DNA from: Francisella sp. LA112445
GTDB taxonomy: Bacteria > Pseudomonadota > Gammaproteobacteria > Francisellales > Francisellaceae
Direction of reading: 5' to 3'
Length of the DNA stretch: 64,000 nt
Assembly: GCF_012224145.1 (NCBI RefSeq)
Contig: NZ_CP041030.1
Location: 1,860,001-1,924,000 of the forward strand
Each line of letters starts with the position of its first letter. Positions within the stretch are counted from its first letter, which is position 1. The position numbers and the translations under genes are program-made. The notes below the pieces were generated by a model. That model saw nothing but the letters and a program-made list of their open reading frames with translations, was not told the DNA's origin and made no database searches. Shown here piece after piece: positions 9,363 through 18,925 of the stretch.

Positions 9363-9856
9363 TATTTTTCAGTTTCAACAAATCTTGTAATAACTTTAGA
9401 AATCACCATACTATTTGACATAACAATCTCATTACCATCCTTATCTATAAGCTTAGTATACAAAAAACCTATAGATTTAACTGTACCAGTCACTCCACCA
9501 AGATCAACCTTTTCACCTACTTCAAAAGGCTTACTAAAAGCAAGCATAATACCAGAGGCAACAATGCTATATGATGTTTTTAAAGACATTGAAATACCAA
9601 ATACAATACCTGTTAAAACTCCTGTTATAGGAGATATTGGTACTCCAAGCTTCCCTAAAGCAATAACAACAACTAAAACCAGAAATATTGCATATATAAC
9701 ATTCGCAAGAAATTGAGAGACTGTTTTATCATATTCTTTTAGTAGCTCATATGTAAATGATCTAATATACTTTGAAGCAAAGAATCCCACTACTAAAATT
9801 ATTAGTGCAACAACAATACTCATTAATAAAGACCCTCCTGTGTTAACTGTTTGCAT
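9362..9856 (-). CDS. MscS-like mechanosensitive channel, minimal form
   Basis: This inner-membrane protein should open under membrane tension and release solutes. Three hydrophobic segments (about 11-30, 47-70 and 76-108) lead into the MscS signature [18 protein letters not shown] and the beta-domain end [13 protein letters not shown]. The protein stops at 164 residues, just after the beta domain. E. coli MscS (286 aa) continues for about 100 residues that form the cytoplasmic vestibule. The following gene starts at this stop, so the end looks genuine rather than a frameshift. Its 5' end overlaps the preceding membrane-protein gene by 14 nt, suggesting coupled translation behind glpF. Confidence 0.85.
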   Translation of the reverse strand: MQTVNTGGSLLMSIVVALIILVVGFFASKYIRSFTYELLKEYDKTVSQFLANVIYAIFLVLVVVIALGKLGVPISPITGVLTGIVFGISMSLKTSYSIVASGIMLAFSKPFEVGEKVDLGGVTGTVKSIGFLYTKLIDKDGNEIVMSNSMVISKVITRFVETEK

Positions 9857-10547
9857 TTAACCTCTCCTTATAAACCTTTTTTGAATGAGCAAGTATATAA
9901 ATAGCTACAATACTTAAAACAATAGATATGGTTGCGCAAGTAATTTCTTCTAAAAGTTGCTCATGCTCTATCCTAGAAACTAACGCATGAGTTATAAACA
10001 AAACATTCTCAACTAAAAATAATGCCATACTAATAGCAAAGACAGATATACAAATTGAGAACCTATATAAAAATGCAGATATCCCAAATAATAATAGCAA
10101 AGGATAAACCACTATTTGCAAAATTGTTATAAATATCTCGTGAGGAAAAATCTTACAGTCTGGATCATATTTTATAGTCAAAATATAGATAAAAGCAAAG
10201 ACAAAGAATGTTGCAAATAATATAGGTGTTTTTTTACTAAAAAGTTTATTATTAAAATCAACATAACGATGCTTTGAGAATAAAAGGCCGCAAACTGTTA
10301 TAAATGCTGCTCCAGAGATAAAGCCATCATATGAAAAAGTATTTTCTAAATAAATATGATGGACCACATAACCATACCCACCCAAACTAAATAGAAATAG
10401 TGCGAAGAATATCCAAAAAGGAATATCCCAAGACTTCTTTTTAGTAAAAATATATCCCATAATTACACAACAAATAAATAAGAAGATCGAAACAAGTAGT
10501 CTCAGAAGATCATCCATCAGTATTGGAACAAAACCTAACTTACACAT
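9843..10547 (-). CDS. Integral membrane protein of unknown function (paralog A)
   Basis: I do not recognise a named family. The 234 residues contain about seven hydrophobic segments with short polar loops and a basic C-terminus. It is clearly related to the next gene upstream (10632-11321). Both begin MC.L.FV and share DxxFWxFFxLFLxSLxxYGY, ENTFSY-like/KNTFSY, CGLLxSK, and LLQ/ILQxVVYPxLLLFGIxAFLxR at matching positions. The start is chosen because the paralog begins the same way. It overlaps the MscS-like gene by 14 nt and follows glpF and its paralog, so a role in glycerol or osmotic physiology is possible but only by context. Confidence 0.7.
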   Translation of the reverse strand: MCKLGFVPILMDDLLRLLVSIFLFICCVIMGYIFTKKKSWDIPFWIFFALFLFSLGGYGYVVHHIYLENTFSYDGFISGAAFITVCGLLFSKHRYVDFNNKLFSKKTPILFATFFVFAFIYILTIKYDPDCKIFPHEIFITILQIVVYPLLLLFGISAFLYRFSICISVFAISMALFLVENVLFITHALVSRIEHEQLLEEITCATISIVLSIVAIYILAHSKKVYKERLNANS

Positions 10548-10581
10548 ACCTTAGAAAACTCCTTTAGTTTTACTACATTTA

Positions 10582-10608
10582 TTTATAATAAGATATATTT
10601 ATTATAAA
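10582..10608 (-). repeat. Perfect AT-only inverted repeat between the two membrane-protein genes
   Basis: Arms TTTATAATAA and TTATTATAAA are perfect 10-base complements around a 7-base centre, in the 84-nt gap between the paralogs. There is no GC pair, so as RNA it would be weak. As DNA it could be an operator or hold a -10 (TATAAT) for the downstream gene. A TTGTAG lies 19 bases upstream of that -10 on the minus strand. Confidence 0.4.
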
Positions 10609-10631
10609 CAATCTAAAACACTTATCTACAA

Positions 10632-11321
10632 CTAACTTTTTCTTACAAAAGTCCTACATTGATTTAAAATATAAATCGATACCCCCGCATAGACAAAATA
10701 GATCGTACAAAAAAACAACCTCATCAACAACTCACCATAACTAGTTGTATTAATTATAGCGTCGATAACGAACAAAGCACATTCAACCAAAAATAGTGCC
10801 ATAGCTGCCATAAATGCTGTAAAGCAAGCTGATAAACGACATAAAAAAGCTAATATACCGAATAATAAAAGTGTCGGATAAACGACAACCTGTAGCAATA
10901 TTATAAACACCCAATACGGAGTAGCACTACAATTAAAATCAAAATCCAAAGTTAAGAGATATAAAAGTCCAAATACAAAAAAAGGTATAAATAAAAAAAT
11001 AGCTCGTTTGCTTACAAGGTCGCTTTCAAACTTCAAAGTTCTATTTTTTGATAAAAGTAAACCACAGATAACAATAATCGCGGCACAATATATGATAACG
11101 TTATAAGAGAAGGTATTTTTAGCATAAACATGGCTCATCAAATAGCCATAAGTAGCTAAACTAAGTAGAAATAAGGAGAAGAATGTCCAAAATAGTCCAT
11201 CCCACCTTTTATTATTAAGAACAATCTGACGGAGAATATACCAGCATAAGAATAAAACAAGTAGTCCTGTTAGCCTAAATGGGTCTGCAAGAGGCACTAA
11301 AACAAAACTAAGACTACACAT
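10632..11321 (-). CDS. Integral membrane protein of unknown function (paralog B)
   Basis: This 229-residue membrane protein has about seven hydrophobic segments and is a tandem paralog of the following gene (9843-10547); the two probably arose by local duplication. The ribosome site GAGAGG lies eight bases before the ATG at 11321. It ends just upstream of a short gap and begins 13 nt after glpF, which places it in the glycerol operon. Cysteines are scattered in the membrane segments. No catalytic motif, signal for export or known transporter signature is visible, so I give no function. Confidence 0.7.
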   Translation of the reverse strand: MCSLSFVLVPLADPFRLTGLLVLFLCWYILRQIVLNNKRWDGLFWTFFSLFLLSLATYGYLMSHVYAKNTFSYNVIIYCAAIIVICGLLLSKNRTLKFESDLVSKRAIFLFIPFFVFGLLYLLTLDFDFNCSATPYWVFIILLQVVVYPTLLLFGILAFLCRLSACFTAFMAAMALFLVECALFVIDAIINTTSYGELLMRLFFCTIYFVYAGVSIYILNQCRTFVRKS

Positions 11322-11334
11322 ATTAAAACCTCTC

Positions 11335-12099
11335 CTAGAAGACTCCTTTTGTTTTTAATATCAGATAACAAGCTGTCGCAATTACACTTCCAATTACAGG
11401 TCCAACAACTGGAATCCATGCATAACTCCATTGCGAAGAGCCTTTACCCTGTATTGGCATAATAGCATGAAATAGTCTAGGACCAAAGTCTCGAGCTGGA
11501 TTTATTGCATACCCAGTAGTACCTCCTAACGACATACCCACAGCGATTACAACAAATGCTACAGGAATTCCACCAAGAGCTCCCATATCAACTGGATATG
11601 CTGTTGTTAAGCTAGCGCTTCCAGAATGAACTACTACTCCATGCATTGTCAATATTGCAAAGATCAATACAAAAGTACCGATGATTTCACTCATTAAATT
11701 AGATGGTATGCTTTTTATAGCTGGAGATGTACAACAAGTCGCTAGTTTTAAGTCAGTATCATCTGTTGCTGAGTAATGCGGATAATACATAGACCAAACT
11801 AAAAGTTGCCCAAACATTGCTCCAAGAACTTGTGACACAATAAAAGGAACAACCCAAGCCCATGAAAACTTGCCAGCTAAAGCTAAAGCTATAGTTACAG
11901 CAGGGTTTAAATGAGCTCCACTAATAGGCCCTGCAACTAGTACTCCTATAAATACAGCCAAGCCCCACGCAAAAGTAATGACAACCCAGCCACCATTATG
12001 TGATTTTGTTTTATTTAGAACTACACCTGCTACAACACCATTACCTAAAAGGATAAGTAGCATAGTTCCTATAAATTCTGCGATACATGCTTCTAACAT
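11335..12099 (-). CDS. glpF: Glycerol facilitator (aquaglyceroporin)
   Basis: This is a major intrinsic protein that lets glycerol diffuse across the inner membrane. The 254 residues hold both pore motifs, NPA at 65-67 (GAHLNPAVT) and NPARDFGPR at 200-208. The aspartate after the second NPAR (D204) is characteristic of glycerol-conducting rather than water-only channels. It lies eight nt after glpD and follows glpK, so uptake, phosphorylation and oxidation of glycerol are encoded together. Confidence 0.95.
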   Translation of the reverse strand: MLEACIAEFIGTMLLILLGNGVVAGVVLNKTKSHNGGWVVITFAWGLAVFIGVLVAGPISGAHLNPAVTIALALAGKFSWAWVVPFIVSQVLGAMFGQLLVWSMYYPHYSATDDTDLKLATCCTSPAIKSIPSNLMSEIIGTFVLIFAILTMHGVVVHSGSASLTTAYPVDMGALGGIPVAFVVIAVGMSLGGTTGYAINPARDFGPRLFHAIMPIQGKGSSQWSYAWIPVVGPVIGSVIATACYLILKTKGVF

Positions 12100-12107
12100 A
12101 TTAACTT

Positions 12108-13640
12108 CTACCTATACAATTCATTAACATCAAAATTCTTAGCAAACTCTTTAAATGCTTCTACTTGTTGATTTTGCCATGATCTATCTTTGCCAAGCTC
12201 TTTTGCCATTAACTTTGCAACTACAGGAGCTGCAGCAATACTAGCTTTAATATCTAAAAATGCTGCTCTAGTACGACGAGCTAATACATCTTCTACAGTT
12301 TTAGCTTTCTCATATCTAGCATGATAGACAACTTCAGCTTGATAGTATGGAAGATCTTTATGTAATAATTCAAAGTTGTCGATTTCAGTTTGAATATCTT
12401 TAATCTTATTAGCATTTTTACCATAGACTCGCAGAGGATAAGTTTCTTTAGAATCTATAGCATCTACAAGCAATTCATCAGAAGTTTTCGATATCTTCTG
12501 AGCAATCTTCTTAGACTCAATAAAATCAATAACATCTTGTCCCATTCTTCTAAAGATAGTCCACTTCCCACCAACAACTGTAATCAAGCCATCTTTTGAC
12601 TCAACGACTTCGTGCTTACGTGATATTTTTGCAGTATTTTTAGCACTCTTTGGTGAAACCAATGGCCGCTGACCACAATATACTGACTTGATATCAGCTA
12701 CAGTAGCCTTTTCTTTAGCATACTGGTTAAATGTCTCAAGTATAAAATCAATTTCAGCCTTATCTGCCCTTGGTTCAATACTTGGAGCTTCTTTTTTAAT
12801 ATCAGTTGTACCAACTATAAGATGATTATGCCAAGGTAAGATAAACAATACACGACCATCCTCCGTCTCAGGAATCAGTATTGCATGCTCAGTTGGGAAT
12901 TTGTTTCTATCAAAAACAATATGTGTTCCTTGTGCCACTGATACATACTTATGAGAATCCTGTTGATTAGCAATATCTATTGTTTTATCAGTAAATGTAC
13001 CTGTAGCATTAACTATATGCTTCGCTGTAAACTCTTTTTGCTCACCACTCAAAGTATATGTAACTTTAACAGTGTCTAGTTTTGAATCTGTTGAGCTAAA
13101 TACTTTTTCAACTCTATGGTAATTTAATGCTACACCTCCCTTTGCCTCAAAAGTTCTCATTAAAGAAACTAAAAGTCTTGTATCATCAAACTGACCATCA
13201 TAATACACCAAGCTTTTCTTAAGCTTCGAGTCTTCAATATTAGGTAGCTCTGCTAGAGTTTGTTTTTTATTCAAGTTATAGCTTTTACCAATTTTATATT
13301 TTCCAGATAAAAACTCATATAACTTGACACCTATAGTATATTTGATAGTTTCAAAATAACTGCGTGTTGGGATAAGATAAGATTGTCTATGTGTTAAATG
13401 AGGCGCATTATGCAAGAATGAAAATCTCTCCTCTAAGCCTTCTTTAACTAAAGCAAAATCAAAATTTTCTAGATACCTTAAACCGCCGTGAATAAGTTTC
13501 GTGGACTTCGAAGAAGTACCTTTCCCAAAATCGTAAGCTTCTAAAAGTAACGTTTTATAACCTCTAGAAACTGCCTCTACAGCACAACCAAATCCCGTTG
13601 CTCCACCACCTATTATTATAATATCGTAATTATTTTGCAT
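12108..13640 (-). CDS. glpD: Aerobic glycerol-3-phosphate dehydrogenase (FAD)
   Basis: The enzyme oxidises sn-glycerol-3-phosphate to dihydroxyacetone phosphate and passes electrons to the quinone pool at the inner membrane. The 510-residue protein begins with the FAD-binding IIIIGGGATGFGCA fold (about 7-20). It continues with GTSSKSTKLIHGGLRYLE, a hallmark of GlpD, and has GQRPLVSPKSAKNT and VVGGKWTIFRRM further on. It is separated from glpK by four nt. Length and order match the single-subunit aerobic enzyme rather than anaerobic GlpABC. Confidence 0.96.
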   Translation of the reverse strand: MQNNYDIIIIGGGATGFGCAVEAVSRGYKTLLLEAYDFGKGTSSKSTKLIHGGLRYLENFDFALVKEGLEERFSFLHNAPHLTHRQSYLIPTRSYFETIKYTIGVKLYEFLSGKYKIGKSYNLNKKQTLAELPNIEDSKLKKSLVYYDGQFDDTRLLVSLMRTFEAKGGVALNYHRVEKVFSSTDSKLDTVKVTYTLSGEQKEFTAKHIVNATGTFTDKTIDIANQQDSHKYVSVAQGTHIVFDRNKFPTEHAILIPETEDGRVLFILPWHNHLIVGTTDIKKEAPSIEPRADKAEIDFILETFNQYAKEKATVADIKSVYCGQRPLVSPKSAKNTAKISRKHEVVESKDGLITVVGGKWTIFRRMGQDVIDFIESKKIAQKISKTSDELLVDAIDSKETYPLRVYGKNANKIKDIQTEIDNFELLHKDLPYYQAEVVYHARYEKAKTVEDVLARRTRAAFLDIKASIAAAPVVAKLMAKELGKDRSWQNQQVEAFKEFAKNFDVNELYR

Positions 13641-13644
13641 TTTA

Positions 13645-15144
13645 TTATTCTACCCAAGCTTTACTTCTTTCAACTGCTTTTTTCCAGCCTTTATAATCAT
13701 GAGCTACTGTTTCAGGACCTATCTGTGGCTTAAAAGTCTTCTCTGTTGTTAGAATAGTTTTAAGCTCTTCTTTATCTTTCCAGAAACCAACAGCTAAACC
13801 TGCTAAGAAAACAGCACCTAAACCGGTAATTTCATTAATCTTTGGTTTTGAGATTTCAGATTGTAAGATATCAGATTGGAACTGCATTAAGAAATTGTTC
13901 TGCACAGCGCCACCATCTACTCTTAAACCTGCAAGATCAAGACCTGTATCTTCTTTCATGCACTCTAAAACATCTTTTGCTTGATACGCGATCGCTTCAA
14001 GTGCTGCTCTAATAATATGCTCACGTCTTGTATCTCTAGTTATACCTACTATTGTCCCACGAGCATACATATCCCAATATGGCGTACCAAGACCAACAAA
14101 GGCTGGTACTAGATATACACCATTTGTTGAATCAATCTTTGTTGCATAATACTCACTATCCTCAGCAGAACGTACAAGTCCTAAGCCATCTCTTATCCAT
14201 TGAATAACTGCACCAGCAATAAATACACTACCTTCTAGGGCATAAGTTGGTTTGCCATTTTCTGCCCATGCAATAGTCGTAAGAAGACCTGCATCAGAAA
14301 ATACTGGTTTATCGCCAACATTCATTAGCGCAAAACAACCTGTTCCATAAGTATTTTTAGCCATACCTTTTTCAAAACAACAATGTCCAAACAATGCTGA
14401 TTGCTGATCGCCTGCAACTCCAGTTATTGGAATTCTAGCTCCACCTAAAGTACTTTCATGCGTGTGACCAAAATCACCACTTGATGATCTAACCTCTGGC
14501 AACATTGACTCTGGAATATTTAAATATTCTAAGATTTTTTTATCCCACTCTAATGTATTAATATTAAACAACATTGTTCTAGAAGCATTTGAAAAATCTG
14601 TTGCGTGAACCGCACCTTTTGTCATATTCCAAATCAACCAAGTATCAATCGTACCAAAGAGTAAATCACCTTTCTCTGCCTTATCTCTAGCACCTTCTAC
14701 ATTATCTAATATCCACTTGATTTTTGTAGCTGAAAAATATGCATCGACTATAAGTCCAGTGCTTTTACGAATATAGTTTTTAAGCTCTTCATCTTTATTA
14801 ATTTCATCACATATATGCGATGTTCTACGACATTGCCAAACTATAGCATTATAAACTGGCTGACCTGTATTTTTATCCCAGACAACTGTTGTTTCCCTTT
14901 GATTAGTAATACCTATTGCCGCAATATCACGAGGAGAAACTCTAGCGTACTCAAGTGCCTCTCTAACAATACTACTTTGCGACGCCCAGATTTCCATAGC
15001 ATCATGTTCTACCCAGCCACTTTTAGGATATATTTGTGTAAACTCTTTTTGTGCAATCTTTTTTATATTTCCTTTTTTATCGAAAATAATAGCACGTGAG
15101 CTAGTTGTTCCCTGATCTACTGCTAAAATAAACTCTTTTGACAT
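13645..15144 (-). CDS. glpK: Glycerol kinase
   Basis: GlpK phosphorylates glycerol with ATP and so traps it in the cytoplasm. The 499 residues match the FGGY kinase family. Visible are [15 protein letters not shown] at the N-terminus, [10 protein letters not shown], the [10 protein letters not shown] segment, and [18 protein letters not shown] in the C-terminal domain. It is the second gene of the cluster, 49 nt after the MFS gene. Identity is certain. Confidence 0.97.
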   Translation of the reverse strand: MSKEFILAVDQGTTSSRAIIFDKKGNIKKIAQKEFTQIYPKSGWVEHDAMEIWASQSSIVREALEYARVSPRDIAAIGITNQRETTVVWDKNTGQPVYNAIVWQCRRTSHICDEINKDEELKNYIRKSTGLIVDAYFSATKIKWILDNVEGARDKAEKGDLLFGTIDTWLIWNMTKGAVHATDFSNASRTMLFNINTLEWDKKILEYLNIPESMLPEVRSSSGDFGHTHESTLGGARIPITGVAGDQQSALFGHCCFEKGMAKNTYGTGCFALMNVGDKPVFSDAGLLTTIAWAENGKPTYALEGSVFIAGAVIQWIRDGLGLVRSAEDSEYYATKIDSTNGVYLVPAFVGLGTPYWDMYARGTIVGITRDTRREHIIRAALEAIAYQAKDVLECMKEDTGLDLAGLRVDGGAVQNNFLMQFQSDILQSEISKPKINEITGLGAVFLAGLAVGFWKDKEELKTILTTEKTFKPQIGPETVAHDYKGWKKAVERSKAWVE

Positions 15145-15193
15145 GATTCTAGTGTTCCTTTTTTAAAAAATTAAAACAGATTTAAAATATATT

Positions 15194-16417
15194 TTAAGCT
15201 TTTTTCTCCTTAATAAAAAGTGACAATACAACTGATAACAACATTAGTATAGGAAGAATTAGTAAAGCATATTTAAAAGATTGCAAATGATCAAATCCTG
15301 CCTTATCTAAAAACGTCACAGTATATCCTACAAAAGGTTGTAGCACAGCACCACTTAAAGGAATAAAAAGGTTTACCATAGCAAGACCTGTTGCAATATA
15401 TAGAGGACTAATATGTGCGCGTAATATTGTAAAGTTCAATACATGCACAGCCTGCATTCCACCCCATAAAACACATAAGATACACATAACAACTGGATTA
15501 AGATGCAAATACACAATCGCTATAACTATAAAAAACCCAAACACCGAAGCTAGAGTTAGTAAGATCTTTTGTTTATTTAAGATAGTTGCTATAACACCCC
15601 ACAATGGACTAAAGACAGCAATTCCGATAAATATCATAGATGAAGCTAATCCAGCGTATTCTTTAGGATATCCATCTAAACTTAAGAATCTATAACTCCA
15701 CAAGTCTGCAAATAGCGCTGTAGTACCATAAATGGTAAAACAAAAAAAACCATTAAGTAAAATCTGTTTAATTTTAAAAACAATTGGGATATCTTCTATC
15801 TTTGTATGCGTATCTGCTAGCTCATCAGTATCTTTTTGATTATGAGGTTCATTTGATGATATAAAAAATACTACACTTAAAAATAATAGCAATGAAACTA
15901 CTAATATAGCCGACATAATCACCTGAATACTAAAATGATTTGCTAAAATAACTAATGGTAAACCAGTAATAGTACCAGCGCCGTACATTAGCATTTGAGT
16001 AGCTCCAGTAAATAATGGGAATGTTCTTTTTGGTAGCCATATTGCTATTGCTTTTAATGAACATAAAAAGGCAAAACCTCCTCCAACACCAGCTAGTACT
16101 CTATATAAAATTAAATACTCTTGAGATGTTGATCTTGTTGCAATAAAAACTCCTACAGAAAAAAGAAAAGTACTAACTAGCATAATTTTCTTAATGCCAA
16201 ACTTATCAATTAAAATCCCTGCCGGTAATTGAGAAGCTACATATGCCCAGTAGAATGCTGAACTAAAGACACTAATTTGCTCTGGGCTAAGACTATATGG
16301 AGCAATTATAAAACTATTATATAAGGAGTTCCCAGAAGCTCTGACAATAAACTCAAGAGCATAGAAAAATGCGCATATAAACCATATAGTAAAACCAACT
16401 CTAGTTATCTTCTGCAT
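15194..16417 (-). CDS. MFS transporter heading the glycerol cluster
   Basis: This is a 407-residue, 12-segment major facilitator protein of the inner membrane. The N-terminal pattern FIVRASG followed by QLPAGILIDKFGIKKIMLVS (loop 2-3 MFS motif) matches two other carriers in this window. All three resemble the Francisella phagosomal transporter (Fpt) subfamily, whose known members include amino acid importers needed in host cells. The substrate cannot be read from sequence. A good promoter lies at 16449-16477. Cotranscription with glpKDF is suggested by the 49-nt gap. Confidence 0.85.
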   Translation of the reverse strand: MQKITRVGFTIWFICAFFYALEFIVRASGNSLYNSFIIAPYSLSPEQISVFSSAFYWAYVASQLPAGILIDKFGIKKIMLVSTFLFSVGVFIATRSTSQEYLILYRVLAGVGGGFAFLCSLKAIAIWLPKRTFPLFTGATQMLMYGAGTITGLPLVILANHFSIQVIMSAILVVSLLLFLSVVFFISSNEPHNQKDTDELADTHTKIEDIPIVFKIKQILLNGFFCFTIYGTTALFADLWSYRFLSLDGYPKEYAGLASSMIFIGIAVFSPLWGVIATILNKQKILLTLASVFGFFIVIAIVYLHLNPVVMCILCVLWGGMQAVHVLNFTILRAHISPLYIATGLAMVNLFIPLSGAVLQPFVGYTVTFLDKAGFDHLQSFKYALLILPILMLLSVVLSLFIKEKKA

Positions 16418-16448
16418 ATATGAAAAAAAATTAGTGATTAATTAGGGA

Positions 16449-16477
16449 ATTATGCGTCAAAACTATAGTTATGTAAA
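16449..16477 (-). promoter_or_regulatory. Promoter of the MFS-glpKDF cluster with internal palindrome
   Basis: On the minus strand TTTACA and CATAAT are 17 bases apart, each five of six to consensus, about 30 nt before the MFS start. The spacer contains the perfect 10-base palindrome AACTATAGTT (16461-16470), well placed for a repressor. The regulator is unknown. Confidence 0.7.
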
Positions 16478-16697
16478 CAAGATAATATCGTTATAAGCAT
16501 CGATTTAAATACTTATTTTATAACTTATCATCAATCTTTTTTTTCACCTGATTTTAAATTAAATATATATTTACAATTTTTATGTTTATATTAATTTATT
16601 TAGTTGATAACAAGCTTTGAATTAACAAAAGTTAATTAGACAAATAAGATATAAAAGTATAAATTTAATCTCAATAAACCAATTCACATACAACACG

Positions 16698-17900
16698 ATG
16701 CAACAATTACGATTATCACTTATACTAATTATTGGTATAAGTTTTTACTGTTATGAGTTTTTTCTTAGAATATTAACTGGTGTCTACCAAGAACAAATAG
16801 TTCAACACTTTAACATATCAACACATATTGGATTCTCATTTTTAGTATCTAGTTACAATATTACTTATCTTCTAATGCAGATACCTGCTGGCATATTACT
16901 CGATAGATTTGGTAGTAAAAAGATTCTCATATTTGCAACAGTCACTTGCGGAATTGGGAATGTAATATTTATATCAGGTGGTTATGAGTTAGCATTATTT
17001 GGTAGACTTTTGGTTGGTATTGGCTCGTCATTTGCTTTTATAGGAGTTCTAAAACTAACTCTGGAAAACCTAAATTCCAAATACTTCTCTATAATTACAA
17101 GTGTTGTTATTTCTCTAGGCACATTGGCAGCTGCTTTTTCTCAAAATATTAGTGTTCTACTATCTAGTTATGACACTTCTTGGATAAATATATTTATTTA
17201 CTCTGGGCTTATAGCCTTTCCTTTAGCGCTATTATTCTTTATCGCTCTACCTAAAGAAAAATATTCAATATCTCTAATGCCTAAATTTGATCAAATATTT
17301 GAAGTAAGTAAACAGCTTGTAAAGAATAAAAGCCTTTGGCAGAACGCTGTTTGGGGAGGACTACTATATGTACCAACTGTTGTTTTAACTTCTCAATATG
17401 GTATTTTATACTTTAAACAGTCATATGGCTTTGGTGATATACTCTCAACTACACTTATCACATCGATATTTATAGGTTGGATTATATTCTCTCCGATTAA
17501 AACTCTACTTTGTAATAGATTTGATAGCAAAAATATAATCAACATCTCAATACTTGGAGTTGGTATAGTTTGCATATTAATAAATCTAGGAATATTTAAG
17601 AACTCAGCGATATTTATTACATTTATATTTGGCATGTTTTCTGCGTCACAAGTTTTGGTTTGGTACTATTTTAATAAAATATGTCCAAAGAACTTTGCAG
17701 CAATAGGCGTAGCTCTAACAAACATGATCATAACCTTAGTTATTGAAATCGGTCAGCTTGTGGTTGGCTCATCTATTGATGTAGGTAATTTAATGAATAT
17801 CCAAGCAAACATTAGTATAACTACAATATTTATTGTTTGCCTATTTTTTGCTTTTATGGTGTTACAAATGATGGCTAGAAATATTGATCATAGTAAATAG
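16698..17900 (+). CDS. MFS transporter, Fpt-like
   Basis: This is a 400-residue major facilitator protein with 12 predicted membrane segments. It is transcribed divergently from the previous MFS gene across a 280-nt AT-rich gap. The motif QIPAGILLDRFGSKKILIFA (loop 2-3) and FLRILTGVYQ near the start place it with the other carriers of this window. It is more diverged from the others and its stop lies two nt from the convergent FUSC-like gene. A small inverted repeat (CATAGT and ACTATG, 17889-17907) spans that junction. The substrate is unknown. Confidence 0.85.
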   Translation: MQQLRLSLILIIGISFYCYEFFLRILTGVYQEQIVQHFNISTHIGFSFLVSSYNITYLLMQIPAGILLDRFGSKKILIFATVTCGIGNVIFISGGYELALFGRLLVGIGSSFAFIGVLKLTLENLNSKYFSIITSVVISLGTLAAAFSQNISVLLSSYDTSWINIFIYSGLIAFPLALLFFIALPKEKYSISLMPKFDQIFEVSKQLVKNKSLWQNAVWGGLLYVPTVVLTSQYGILYFKQSYGFGDILSTTLITSIFIGWIIFSPIKTLLCNRFDSKNIINISILGVGIVCILINLGIFKNSAIFITFIFGMFSASQVLVWYYFNKICPKNFAAIGVALTNMIITLVIEIGQLVVGSSIDVGNLMNIQANISITTIFIVCLFFAFMVLQMMARNIDHSK

Positions 17901-17902
17901 AA

Positions 17903-18925
17903 CTATGGCTTATTAAAGACATACCTAAAGACCATAAAAACTATATTTATTATAATCACACCAAGCATAATACCTAAAGCCCTATAGAGTCCATCTTCAA
18001 TCACCATCCGCATACTATCGTTAGGAAAACATGTTATACATATAGCAACTGCTGCTTGTAGTCCTGTATATTGATAGCTTTTATGAGCTAAACTATAATA
18101 AATAAAGAAGGTAGCAAAACAAAAAAAGCTAATAAAGAATATAACAATACTTACTGATGATAAGAAAATAGTAATAACCCCTGAACAAACACCTAAAATG
18201 CAACCATAGAATCTTTGTTTCCCTTTAAGCAAGCTACCACTATTATTAATACCAGCTATAGTTATTAAACAAATAACCATATTAAGAGATCCTCCAGGAA
18301 TCTTTAGAGTTTCCCAAACTATAATAGCTATAACAATTGATACAGTCAGAATCGCAGAATATAAAAAAGCATCTTCTTTAGAGGACTTTGTAGGAGTAAA
18401 TTCAGCACCTCTTGCTAACTTATATACAAAAGAAAAAACAACACACGTACAAACGATTGCAATGCAATTAGAGATAAGTCGATATTCAGCAATACTAAAG
18501 CCGATATTAGGATCAAAGAGAATGCCAACACCAATAAACAATATATGTACTGTAATAAATAGTGTAAAGTAATTTTCTGCAATAACTTTTGATACATAAA
18601 ACCCTATTGCCCCCAATAATATTAATACTATCAAAGTTAGCAAAGGGTAACTTGAAAAGATTAATACTATCAAAATAGCCACTACACTGCCAATAATAGT
18701 ACCCAACACCCTTCTTGGAGCCTTGTATAAAATCATATTAAGATTTGGACTAAGTATAGCAAAGACAGTCACCGCCCCCCAATAAGGATACTTCACATGT
18801 AAGAACAAACAAATAAATAAACTAAATATACACGTTAATGTTGCTACAGCCGCTATTTTCAAATATAAATTAGAATACTCAATATAAAATAACTCTTTAA
18901 ATAAACCAAACATGAGCATCTGCAC
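17903..18925 (-). CDS. FUSC-like inner-membrane exporter, half-length type
   Basis: This is probably the membrane component of an efflux pair related to fusaric-acid or aromatic-acid exporters (AaeB, YccS, DUF2955). The 340 residues hold two similar hydrophobic blocks. The first has KYPYWGAVTVFAILSPN and APRRVLGTIIGSVVAILIV; the second has GSLNMVICLITIAG and KGKQRFYGCILGVCSGV. Full-length FUSC exporters are about 650 aa with a cytoplasmic domain, which is missing here. The gene overlaps the HlyD-like adaptor by up to 29 nt. The true start may be an ATG 3 or 4 codons in, in which case the overlap is 17-20 nt. Confidence 0.75.
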   Translation of the reverse strand: MQMLMFGLFKELFYIEYSNLYLKIAAVATLTCIFSLFICLFLHVKYPYWGAVTVFAILSPNLNMILYKAPRRVLGTIIGSVVAILIVLIFSSYPLLTLIVLILLGAIGFYVSKVIAENYFTLFITVHILFIGVGILFDPNIGFSIAEYRLISNCIAIVCTCVVFSFVYKLARGAEFTPTKSSKEDAFLYSAILTVSIVIAIIVWETLKIPGGSLNMVICLITIAGINNSGSLLKGKQRFYGCILGVCSGVITIFLSSVSIVIFFISFFCFATFFIYYSLAHKSYQYTGLQAAVAICITCFPNDSMRMVIEDGLYRALGIMLGVIIINIVFMVFRYVFNKP

